Positions 34,656 through 41,585 of a stretch of DNA of 64,000 bases are shown in pieces. The position numbers were made by a program, and so were the translations under genes. Source of the DNA: CAVSWT01 sp963775245 (lineage in GTDB: Bacteria; Bacteroidota; Ignavibacteria; Ignavibacteriales; Ignavibacteriaceae); NCBI GenBank assembly GCA_963775245.1, contig CAVZID010000026.1, forward strand, positions 124,001 through 188,000. The letters run 5' to 3'. The notes under the pieces are model-generated. The model saw only the letters and a list, made by a program, of their open reading frames with translations, was not told the DNA's origin and did no database searches. Within the stretch, counting starts at the first letter, position 1, and each line of letters opens with the position of its first letter.

Positions 34656-35570
34656 TTATAATCCTCTTCTTTCTTTTTCGATCCTTATCCTTCGCTCAAT
34701 GTTTTGATAAACTTTGTCAGAGATACGGTTTATATCAATATGTTTTTTTATTTCGTTCTCCAATGGAAAAACGGTTGAGCTTGATTTATTTGCAATGGTT
34801 TCTTTCGTTTCGTTTACCATCTTTTTAATATTTTCTACTTCCTCTTTTATTTTTTGGGGATTAAAGAGAAATAAATTTTCATCTTTCCCTTTAAAGTTGA
34901 TTCTTTTGCTTGAAGCTCTTTTACTTAAATTTTCAGAGTTCAAATCATTATTATAGCTACTCATTAAGGAATTTTTTCCCCCGGCAAATGATGTTTGCAA
35001 AATGTTTTGGCTCACGCTTATTCTATTTAAATTCAAATACGATTTATACTTAGAATTTAAAAATGTAGAATGAATTGTCTCCTGAGGCAGTCTGTTTGAA
35101 CTCAATGATAATGCCTGTGGTATTTTATTAGCTCCAAGTTTTTTGTTTTTTATTTTTGAAAATGCAGATTGCATATATGAAATCAAGTTAGCATTGCTTA
35201 TAGGTATTTGAGAAAATGAAAAAAGTTTAGCTGCAGAGTTATCTTGTTCATCGTCAAATAATTTTTTCAATCCTGGTAGGTTTTTTAATACGATTGGTTT
35301 AAATATAAATTGAGGGAAGAATTTTTCAACTGCAAACCAAGAAAACTGCTGCTTCATTTCTTGAATAACATTAGCTAAAAAAGAATATGTTGAACTGAGG
35401 CCGCTAACATTAAAATTCAATTGAAAAAGGATTCCGAGATTAATTTTATTAGAAAGAGCAGCCGCATTATGCTTATAAAACAACAAGGCAGGGTACTTAA
35501 TAAAATTCGATTTCTTATACCTGTATTTGTCTGTAACTTTTTTGTAAAAATTTGAATCCGATACCGTCAT
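34656..35570 (-). CDS. eCIS structural protein of unknown function
   Basis: A 304-residue protein with no domain I can name. It is basic and Asn/Ser/Lys-rich, with aromatic-hydrophobic motifs at the start (SNFYKKVTDKYRYKKSNFIK). The C-terminus (IDINRISDKVYQNIERRIRI then EKERRGL) matches a helix ending in ERxRRG that I recall in other tail and eCIS proteins. It lies between tube 2 and the LysM gene, a place held by variable proteins in other clusters. A tape-measure protein is otherwise missing from the locus, but this one is short and not obviously coiled-coil. Confidence 0.65.
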   Translation of the reverse strand: MTVSDSNFYKKVTDKYRYKKSNFIKYPALLFYKHNAAALSNKINLGILFQLNFNVSGLSSTYSFLANVIQEMKQQFSWFAVEKFFPQFIFKPIVLKNLPGLKKLFDDEQDNSAAKLFSFSQIPISNANLISYMQSAFSKIKNKKLGANKIPQALSLSSNRLPQETIHSTFLNSKYKSYLNLNRISVSQNILQTSFAGGKNSLMSSYNNDLNSENLSKRASSKRINFKGKDENLFLFNPQKIKEEVENIKKMVNETKETIANKSSSTVFPLENEIKKHIDINRISDKVYQNIERRIRIEKERRGL

Positions 35571-35608
35571 TAAATTTAACTTTTATTAAATCACTTAATA
35601 TTTTACTT

Positions 35609-36043
35609 TCACACTTTTTTTATTCCATGATGAGCAAGTTCAACAGTTTCAAAAGCCACGGTACCTTGATCTGATTTAAAATCCGGGCCTGTCCATTTAA
35701 CAGGAAAGGCTTGCTCAAAATCCCATCTCCATTTATCATTACCGGCAGCATCTTTTAAAATAATAGCGCCGCTTTTTCTTTGGAATTTTCCGCTAACCAC
35801 ATCCTGGTACCATTGCCATAAATCATCCAGATCTGTAATTCCGCGTTTGAGAATAATATGCTGATACTTTGTTCTTTTTGGAAGTTGATAAACAAAATCA
35901 TTAACGCCGCCCTCTTCATAAGGTTCAGTCTCGGTCTCTATTTGAAGTCCTGACACATCTGAAACTTGTGCAACAATAATTCCTCCGATTTCAATACTGA
36001 ATCTAAAGGATGTATATGGATATGGTTTTTTTCCTGTTGCCAT
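35609..36043 (-). CDS. Contractile-tail inner tube protein 2 (gp19-like)
   Basis: A 144-residue protein of the T4 gp19-like tube family: YTSFRFSIEIGGIIVAQVSD near the start, then KYQHIILKRGITDLDDLWQW, and the C-terminal VAFETVELAHHGIKK. It forms rings of the injection tube or the tube base adaptor. The intact paralogue at 37496 shares length and pattern. It is preceded by the DUF6760 gene and followed by the unknown 304-residue protein. Confidence 0.95.
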   Translation of the reverse strand: MATGKKPYPYTSFRFSIEIGGIIVAQVSDVSGLQIETETEPYEEGGVNDFVYQLPKRTKYQHIILKRGITDLDDLWQWYQDVVSGKFQRKSGAIILKDAAGNDKWRWDFEQAFPVKWTGPDFKSDQGTVAFETVELAHHGIKKV

Positions 36044-36118
36044 CTAATATTACTTTACAAAATTAATTCAGGATAGTGCTTGGTTTTAAAAATAATTTCA
36101 AAATCTTTAATTAATATT

Positions 36119-36304
36119 TTATTCCATTTCAAGAATACTCTTTTCTTTTTCACCACTAAGCTGCCGATTAATTTTAGAAATTTCCTCAACCCATTTTTGC
36201 CTTTCAGCATGTTCCAGGTTCATAATCTCATCATGAGTCCAGTGGAAATGATATGCAATGAAAGCTACCTCCTCGTAAATTCTACCAAGGGGGTAGCTAA
36301 TTAT
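36119..36304 (-). CDS. DUF6760-like small tail protein lacking a canonical start codon
   Basis: An open frame encodes 61 residues: IISYPLGRIYEEVAFIAYHF, then HWTHDEIMNLEHAERQKWVE and EISKINRQLSGEKEK. This is the compact family I know as DUF6760, found after the assembly protein in eCIS and related tails. There is no ATG, GTG or TTG in frame upstream of the conserved YPL block. The codon at the expected start is ATA (36304-36302), overlapping the TAA of the previous gene in GAATAATT. A single G in place of the A would give both ATG and TGA, the usual overlap. Translation from ATA or ATT by coupling is possible, since GGGGG sits just before it. Confidence 0.7.
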   Translation of the reverse strand: MISYPLGRIYEEVAFIAYHFHWTHDEIMNLEHAERQKWVEEISKINRQLSGEKEKSILEME

Positions 36305-36666
36305 TCCCCCAATGATTCCAATTCTATCTCAAACTCATTTTCACATTTTGGGCATGTTCCTTTTAGCTTGCCATTTCCGTTTTCATTAATTCTTTTATAG
36401 AATTCCTGTAGATATGATAAATCGGAAGCGAAAAGATTTTCAATAACTTTAGGATTTATGGTTTGTACATCACCAAGCTTGGAAACTACTCTCGAAAGTA
36501 AAATTACAGTTAGATAAGCGGGATTTGTTTGTACTCTCGGGTCTTTCATAGGTAGAATCTCATCTGCTGCTGTTGCAAGCCGCATAGTACCTTTCTTATG
36601 AAGATTTCCATCTTCATCCACATAACCTTTTGGCAAAGTAAATTCATATTCCGTTTGAAATCCCAT
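36301..36666 (-). CDS. Tail assembly (chaperone-like) protein with C-terminal CxxC
   Basis: A 121-residue protein: FTLPKGYVDEDGNLHKKGTM then RLATAADEILPMKDPRVQTN, a helical centre with LLSRVVSKLG and a C-terminal CPKCENEFEIELESLGE. The CPKC pair (105 and 108) is half of a zinc knuckle and may pair in a dimer. This is a recognised small component of eCIS and phage-tail-like clusters between tube and baseplate genes, probably acting in assembly. The stop overlaps the DUF6760 frame. Confidence 0.8.
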   Translation of the reverse strand: MGFQTEYEFTLPKGYVDEDGNLHKKGTMRLATAADEILPMKDPRVQTNPAYLTVILLSRVVSKLGDVQTINPKVIENLFASDLSYLQEFYKRINENGNGKLKGTCPKCENEFEIELESLGE

Positions 36667-36773
36667 CTTGATTTTTTTTCCTCTCTGATCAAATTTTTAT
36701 AAATAAAAAATTACAGGTTGAATATGTTATTATACTAATCTTATTTGATTATTTATTTTATTTAATGGTTTTC

Positions 36774-37415
36774 CTAAAATTTGCTAATCTTATTTTTCCA
36801 GTTATTGGAATTGATCTCGGTTATTTGACTTAATTGTTGTTGTGCTAAAATAGAAGAAAATTGTCTTTTGGTTAATTTAAATTTTGGAGATTTCAATTTA
36901 TTATCAGGGTTTATTATTAAGATAGTTTTACTTGTTAGTTCTTTTAACAGTTTATATTCTGGTGATTCTCTTTGCCAATCCATATTATTTTTCTCACGGA
37001 TAGATTCCCTTAATTGCTGAAATGCTTGTCGAAATAAACCTAGAGTCTCCATTTCTTCACTATTAAGTTTTCTTTCGCTGGATAATTTAACTAATATGGC
37101 CTCAATTCCTCCCTCTGCCGCAGAAGCTCTTTTTAACAATTCCCAGTATAGATCTGATAACTTTTCGGATGATTCATTTTTATTTACATAATTCTTCCAA
37201 TAAATTTTCCAAAGTCTCCATACTGTAGTAAACTCTCCATACAATTTGTGAAATTCTGTGGAGTTAACAAGATCTAGTTCCTTCCTTTTCTTTTTTATTT
37301 CCCAGAAAGTCAAAATTCGCATGCCTACAACCCATGTAATTAATAGTACTATGATACTTAATAGAGTTTTAAATAATTCAAGAATAATATCACTCGTGGG
37401 AGGCATAATATCCAT
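36774..37415 (-). CDS. Single-pass membrane protein of unknown function inside the eCIS operon
   Basis: A 213-residue protein with one N-terminal transmembrane helix (ELFKTLLSIIVLLITWVVGM), then a charged, helical cytosolic or periplasmic domain: EIKKKRKELDLVNSTEFHKL, YGEFTTVWRLWKIYWKNYVN, and basic C-terminus. No family recognised. It interrupts the conserved tube - assembly protein - DUF6760 - tube order, which is unusual because particle components are normally soluble. It could be an immunity, anchoring or lysis-related factor; this is inference only. I use the ATG at 37415 although a TTG precedes it. Confidence 0.6.
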   Translation of the reverse strand: MDIMPPTSDIILELFKTLLSIIVLLITWVVGMRILTFWEIKKKRKELDLVNSTEFHKLYGEFTTVWRLWKIYWKNYVNKNESSEKLSDLYWELLKRASAAEGGIEAILVKLSSERKLNSEEMETLGLFRQAFQQLRESIREKNNMDWQRESPEYKLLKELTSKTILIINPDNKLKSPKFKLTKRQFSSILAQQQLSQITEINSNNWKNKISKF

Positions 37416-37495
37416 CAAAAAAATTTCAGAATAAAGGAGTAGTTCTGTAATAAAGATTATTCAGATTATTTGATTAAATTTAATATCTTAGTTTC

Positions 37496-37930
37496 TTATG
37501 AAACACGTTTAAAACCTTCATGAACAATTTCTAAACTTTCAATCGCAACTTCATTTCCTTTACCGCTGAAATCCGTTGGGTCATACTTGGTGGGCCATGC
37601 TTGTACAATATCCCAGCGTGACTTATCCGAACCGGCTTCATCAATTAGGATAATTGACATATTTTTTCTGGCTCCTTCAGCCCCGGTATCAATAACTTGC
37701 TGCCTCCAATTATATAGCTCCATCGAATCTGTAATACCCCACTTGAGTGTTATATTTCCGTATTTAGTTAGTCCTGAAAGTTTACGAAAAACCGGGGATT
37801 CATTTCCTTCTCTATATTCAACAGAATCTGTTGTCGTGTCAGCAAAGCTGCATTCGCTGAATCCAGCTTGAGTGATACCATCAATCTCAATCCGGAAACG
37901 AAATTGTCTTAATGGATCTTTTCTTGCCAT
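37496..37930 (-). CDS. Contractile-tail inner tube protein 1 (gp19-like)
   Basis: A 144-residue tube protein with RQFRFRIEIDGITQAGFSEC at the start, FRKLSGLTKYGNITLKWGIT, and the C-terminal RWDIVQAWPTKYDPTDFSGK then VAIESLEIVHEGFKR. It directly follows the sheath gene, the position of the main tube subunit in afp/pvc-type loci. AAGGAG is well spaced upstream. It differs from tube 2 in the middle loop, as expected for tube body versus adaptor. Confidence 0.95.
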   Translation of the reverse strand: MARKDPLRQFRFRIEIDGITQAGFSECSFADTTTDSVEYREGNESPVFRKLSGLTKYGNITLKWGITDSMELYNWRQQVIDTGAEGARKNMSIILIDEAGSDKSRWDIVQAWPTKYDPTDFSGKGNEVAIESLEIVHEGFKRVS

Positions 37931-37996
37931 TTCTTTAATCTCCTTATTCTTTTTAACAATTACTTATTAGAAGAAAAATTAAAATATGCCCAGTGC

Positions 37997-38653
37997 TTAT
38001 TCTGTCACTGATGAACCGCCGGCCCATTGAGCAATTCTGAAAATTACAAACTCTGCCGGTTTTACAGGTGCAATCCCGATTAAGCAAATAAGCCTGCCGT
38101 TATCAATATCGTCCTGGGTCATTGTAGTTCTATCACATTTGACAAAGAAAGCTTCCTCTGGTTTTATTCCCATAAGTGCTCCATCTCTCCAAACTGTTGT
38201 TAGGAATTGAGTAATAGTTGCTTTTACCCGTCCCCAAAGTTTTTCATTATTGGGTTCAAAGACTACCCATTGAGTCCCTTCATCAATGGATTCTTCAATA
38301 TAAATAAAGAGCCTCCGAACATTAATATATTTCCATAGAGTATTGCTCGAAAGTGTACGGGCACCCCAAACACGAATTCCTCTTCCGGGAAATGCTCTTA
38401 TAACATTAACACCTCTCGGGTTAAGAATATCCTGTTCAGTGGTAATATTGAATTCCAAATCTGTTGCTCCTCTAACAACTTCATTTGCCGGAGCTTTATG
38501 CACGCCGCGTTCAATATCGCTTCTTGCATAAATGCCTGCTACATAACCACCGGGAGGTATTAATTTGACTAATTGTGTTACCGGGTCAATTATTTTAAGC
38601 CATGGATAATAAAATGCAGCATATTGAGTTTCAAATGTATTTCTTGGATTCAA
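37997..38653 (-). CDS. Contractile tail sheath protein, C-terminal part (frameshifted)
   Basis: A 218-residue frame comprising the C-terminal half of a sheath subunit: NPRNTFETQYAAFYYPWLKI, then PPGGYVAGIYARSDIERGVH, GRGIRVWGARTLSSNTLWKY, VNVRRLFIYIEESID-like INVRRLFIYIEESIDEGTQW, and the end with KPAEFVIFRIAQWAGG. This is highly conserved sheath sequence. It is out of frame with the N-terminal part at 38631-39545 because of one extra base in the AAA at 38652-38654 on the plus strand. No start codon of its own is supported. Confidence 0.9.
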   Translation of the reverse strand: MNPRNTFETQYAAFYYPWLKIIDPVTQLVKLIPPGGYVAGIYARSDIERGVHKAPANEVVRGATDLEFNITTEQDILNPRGVNVIRAFPGRGIRVWGARTLSSNTLWKYINVRRLFIYIEESIDEGTQWVVFEPNNEKLWGRVKATITQFLTTVWRDGALMGIKPEEAFFVKCDRTTMTQDDIDNGRLICLIGIAPVKPAEFVIFRIAQWAGGSSVTE

Positions 38654-39545
38654 AGTAGCCTACATCACTGGAAGATTCATCTGCATCGATTATAGCAAAA
38701 CGGTCTTTTAAATTCTCGCAATGGCTAATTATTGCGGAAACCAATCCGCCAATTGAATTGGCATTCGGTACATGCACAATTGAAATTTCATCAATTTCTT
38801 TAAAAGCTGTTAGACCTTTTCTCTTTCCGGGAACATCATCTGTGATTGTATCTCTTTTATAGTCGACTGCAGTTAATGGAGTTGTCCCTGCTGTTCCACT
38901 TGCAAGAGCAGTAACAGTATTTGGTGTAGAGGGTAGAGCGCCTGTGTCTCCAGTTTTCTTGGTAATTGTTATAAGATTCGAAATACCGTTTACTTTGTTT
39001 TCATAATAATCCGGAGATTCTGCATCCACCGAGAGATCATCAAAGAGCTCTCGTAGTGTTGGGGCAGGAATAGTAGAATCTGCATCCGGATCACCTAAAG
39101 TAGTAGGAAGCTCTTTTTTCCAATAAAAAACTCTTAGCTTAAATAGAGGATTTGTTGTTGTTGAAAAAGTTCCAGCCTCTACAATTAATGCGACATTATT
39201 GCCCCACTCTCCTTCTCCAACAGTATCAACAGTAAGTGCCCCTCCCAGGCTTAGAGTAGCTAATGCTGAATCACTAGGAACAATACGGCCTACAAAACAA
39301 CGTTTGCCGCCATTAGAAAAAAAACCTTCAACGGCATAGGGTAAATACGGTGTACTGCCATTAACATTAAAATAGGATCCAAACCATCTTTGAAAATCAA
39401 GCCAGCTGGAAATAAATTTCGGCTTTGTTGGGCCTCTCTCAGTTTCTCCCAAAAAACCTGCAGTACTTGTACTTACCCCTTCAATCGGCCTTGCACCGAT
39501 TTCAAATTCCTCAACATAAACACCCGGCGATAAATATTCTGGCAT
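38631..39545 (-). CDS. Contractile tail sheath protein, N-terminal part (frameshifted)
   Basis: A 304-residue frame. It begins MPEYLSPGVYVEEFEIGARP with IEGVSTSTAGFLGETERGPT, the classical sheath N-terminus, and has a GGAGG binding site. It continues through FVGRIV and a variable, outward-facing insertion (about 105-230) to ISIVHVPNANSIGGLVSAII and DRFAIIDADESSSDVGYFES, then stops. Removing one T in TACTTTGAA gives DVGYLNPRNTFETQYAAFYY, which restores a normal sheath of about 510 residues. As given, the essential contractile component is interrupted. Confidence 0.9.
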   Translation of the reverse strand: MPEYLSPGVYVEEFEIGARPIEGVSTSTAGFLGETERGPTKPKFISSWLDFQRWFGSYFNVNGSTPYLPYAVEGFFSNGGKRCFVGRIVPSDSALATLSLGGALTVDTVGEGEWGNNVALIVEAGTFSTTTNPLFKLRVFYWKKELPTTLGDPDADSTIPAPTLRELFDDLSVDAESPDYYENKVNGISNLITITKKTGDTGALPSTPNTVTALASGTAGTTPLTAVDYKRDTITDDVPGKRKGLTAFKEIDEISIVHVPNANSIGGLVSAIISHCENLKDRFAIIDADESSSDVGYFESKKYI

Positions 39546-39677
39546 TTTAATTACCTCCTTAAATTAGTTCTAAATATTTTTTTCATGAAACTTATTTCAA
39601 TTCTTAACGGCTGGATTCTTTTATGATTACAAATTTTTAAGTGTATTTATAAAAAAAGTTTGAACCTGGCACTACAA

Positions 39678-40262
39678 TTACGGAAATGATATTATTCCTA
39701 AAGAAACTGTTTTCCCTTCTTTAATTGTTGCATTCACGCTTTTAGTATCGCTATTTTTTTTAATTTCGATCGTAATATTTTCTTGTGCTATACCCTTAAA
39801 AAAAAGTACAAACTCTCCTCTATCGTTAGTCCTAGTTTTGATTGATTTACTAATAACAGTTATGTCTGCGCCTGCAACAGGATCACCGTTTGTAACAATG
39901 CCTCTTATAAGTGTAGCATTCGCCGCAAATGGGTAGGAAGGTTTTTGTGTTAATGAAATTTCAACTAAAGGATTTTTAGGATCCGGGAGAGGTAAATTCA
40001 CTAATTTTTCTTCGGTAAAATAAAACTCCGACTCAATTAAAATATTATAGCTGCCGGGAGGAATATCATTAAATATGTAAAAGCCGGTTAGATTCTTATT
40101 TGCTTTTATTTCTCCTTCATTGATAATTACTTTTATATTGCCGGCAGGTGCTGCATTTGTATAATCATCTTTTAAAGAAATAGCCAGCGAAAGATTATTT
40201 GTAATCTTATCACCCTCATAAGCAAGAGAATCATTGATAATATAAGGAAAAGTAATTGCCAT
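39678..40262 (-). CDS. Carboxypeptidase-regulatory-like domain protein of the eCIS operon
   Basis: A 194-residue protein with two beta-sandwich modules. The first, YNILIESEFYFTEEKLVNLP preceded by GFYIFNDIPPGSY, and the second, RGIVTNGDPVAGADITVISK then TRTNDRGEFVLFFKG, follow the CarboxypepD_reg pattern (prealbumin-like fold). It is placed between the cap-like DUF4255 gene (gap 7 bases) and the sheath. Such proteins accompany Afp16-like caps in other eCIS clusters and probably decorate or stabilise the cap. No signal peptide, so it is cytosolic, as expected for a particle part. Confidence 0.8.
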   Translation of the reverse strand: MAITFPYIINDSLAYEGDKITNNLSLAISLKDDYTNAAPAGNIKVIINEGEIKANKNLTGFYIFNDIPPGSYNILIESEFYFTEEKLVNLPLPDPKNPLVEISLTQKPSYPFAANATLIRGIVTNGDPVAGADITVISKSIKTRTNDRGEFVLFFKGIAQENITIEIKKNSDTKSVNATIKEGKTVSLGIISFP

Positions 40263-40269
40263 TTGTTTT

Positions 40270-40866
40270 TTATTTTTTGGGGATTAAATATGAATGATCC
40301 ATTTCTTTAGATACAACTCTTTGTGTATTTATATCACGAATTGAATCAATATTTACCGGGGTAACAAGATAGCCTACTGATAGTCTGTAATGCACATCCT
40401 GAAAAGTTGTCCATATTTTATTAATATCATCAGGAGATAATGGATTGAGCAAAATCCTAAGCTCTTCATCAGTGCCGGCAAAACTTCCTTTAAGAGTGGT
40501 TCCGCTTAAGATTGCATAATCATAAAAAATACGCATTGCCCTTCCCAATATCCGGCATTCTTCAAGTGTCCTATCAGTAATGTTTGTTATCTGTGTTGAT
40601 GCATAAGCTGTTAATAGATAATATAGATCTAAAGTCAATGGAGGATAACCAAGCTGCGACGAACTTATTTCTCTCATCTCCTGATTCTTCATATGGGGGT
40701 TCTCAATAATATTATATAGAAAGAGAGTTAAACGTATGTTTTGATCCTTAACTTCGCCTGGTGAAAGAAGGACAATAGAGTCACTGCTAATTAGATCACT
40801 CATATTATCTCGTAAGAGTGTTATTAATGTTTCTCCGACATCAGCAACTGCAGTATAATTTGCCAC
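40270..40866 (-). CDS. DUF4255 (Pvc16/Afp16 N-terminal) tube-capping protein
   Basis: A 198-residue protein with the DUF4255 pattern: VADVGETLITLLRDNM near the start, then IRLTLFLYNIIENPHMKNQE and SSQLGYPPLTLDLYYLLTAY, and later YDYAILSGTTLKGS. It corresponds to the cap that terminates tube and sheath polymerisation in Afp/PVC. The start is GTG at 40866. It lies between the YkgJ gene and the CarboxypepD_reg gene, close to the ATPase, matching the afp15-afp16 arrangement. Confidence 0.92.
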   Translation of the reverse strand: MANYTAVADVGETLITLLRDNMSDLISSDSIVLLSPGEVKDQNIRLTLFLYNIIENPHMKNQEMREISSSQLGYPPLTLDLYYLLTAYASTQITNITDRTLEECRILGRAMRIFYDYAILSGTTLKGSFAGTDEELRILLNPLSPDDINKIWTTFQDVHYRLSVGYLVTPVNIDSIRDINTQRVVSKEMDHSYLIPKK

Positions 40867-40896
40867 TTTTAATTTCTTTGATTTGTAAGTTAAAGA

Positions 40897-41517
40897 TTAA
40901 ACTTTTAAAGATATAAAATTATTCTCTAATTCAGGATTTATAATCCTTTTTTCAAAATCATTCCAAATCCTCTTATCATTACTGCAGTCATATCCACGGC
41001 AGGGCAACGGGCGGTTTTTATAAACTGTACAAGTGCAAGTATGATTTTCATTATGCACGCAATAGCCATCCGATTTGTGAGCAATCATATAAGGGTTTTC
41101 AAAATCCCATTTTACAATTCCTTCTTCAACATCCTGCTGTGAAAGTGCGAATGGCAAACGGCAGCAAGCTGCTTTGCAAAGATGAATTCTATTTTCGCAA
41201 TCTATATTAACTTCCTTTTGAAAAGTGTATTTATCCGATTCATGTTCCTGGCGCAAAATACCCATACCGGATTCTCTGAAATTTTCAACCAATTTTTTAG
41301 CTATTTTTCTTTTCCTTTCATTCAAATCGTCTTCAGTTATTATCCCTTGTTCCATCAATAATTCAATTAAAGCATACGAAAATGCGGTCACTTCCAGTGT
41401 CTTACTTGTTGCTTCACTTTCGCGGGAATGGCAGAATAATAATCCTCCGGCTATTTCTTTTCGAAGCTGATCAATATATTCTCCATTATTATTTTTATGT
41501 ATAGATATCTTGTCCAT
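40897..41517 (-). CDS. YkgJ-type cysteine cluster protein
   Basis: A 206-residue protein with a Cys-rich C-terminal half: CENRIHLCKAACCRLPFALS (Cys 107, 114, 118, 119), CVHNENHTCTCTVYKNRPLP and CRGYDC (Cys 153, 161, 163, 173, 178). This is the YkgJ/CxxCxxCC family, thought to bind zinc or an Fe-S cluster. The N-terminal 90 residues are helical and less conserved. It stands between the AAA+ ATPase and the cap gene, an unusual addition to the eCIS operon. Possible roles are a maturation or redox-linked assembly factor; there is no direct evidence. Confidence 0.85.
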   Translation of the reverse strand: MDKISIHKNNNGEYIDQLRKEIAGGLLFCHSRESEATSKTLEVTAFSYALIELLMEQGIITEDDLNERKRKIAKKLVENFRESGMGILRQEHESDKYTFQKEVNIDCENRIHLCKAACCRLPFALSQQDVEEGIVKWDFENPYMIAHKSDGYCVHNENHTCTCTVYKNRPLPCRGYDCSNDKRIWNDFEKRIINPELENNFISLKV

Positions 41518-41585
41518 TTAATCGATTCTACCTAACTCTTATTTGTACAATATTAATTATTCACTTTAGATTTATGATTATTACT

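Noticed and set aside
38640..38660. Programmed +1 frameshifting in the sheath gene
   Set aside because: There is no stop codon in the slip codon context, no Shine-Dalgarno-like stimulator and no known precedent for sheath genes; mutation or a base-calling error is simpler.
39667..39682. TGGCAC-N5-TTAC, resembling a -24/-12 sigma-54 promoter, on the plus strand
   Set aside because: It points away from all genes of the locus and lies at the 3' end of a minus-strand gene; the -12 part also deviates from TTGC.
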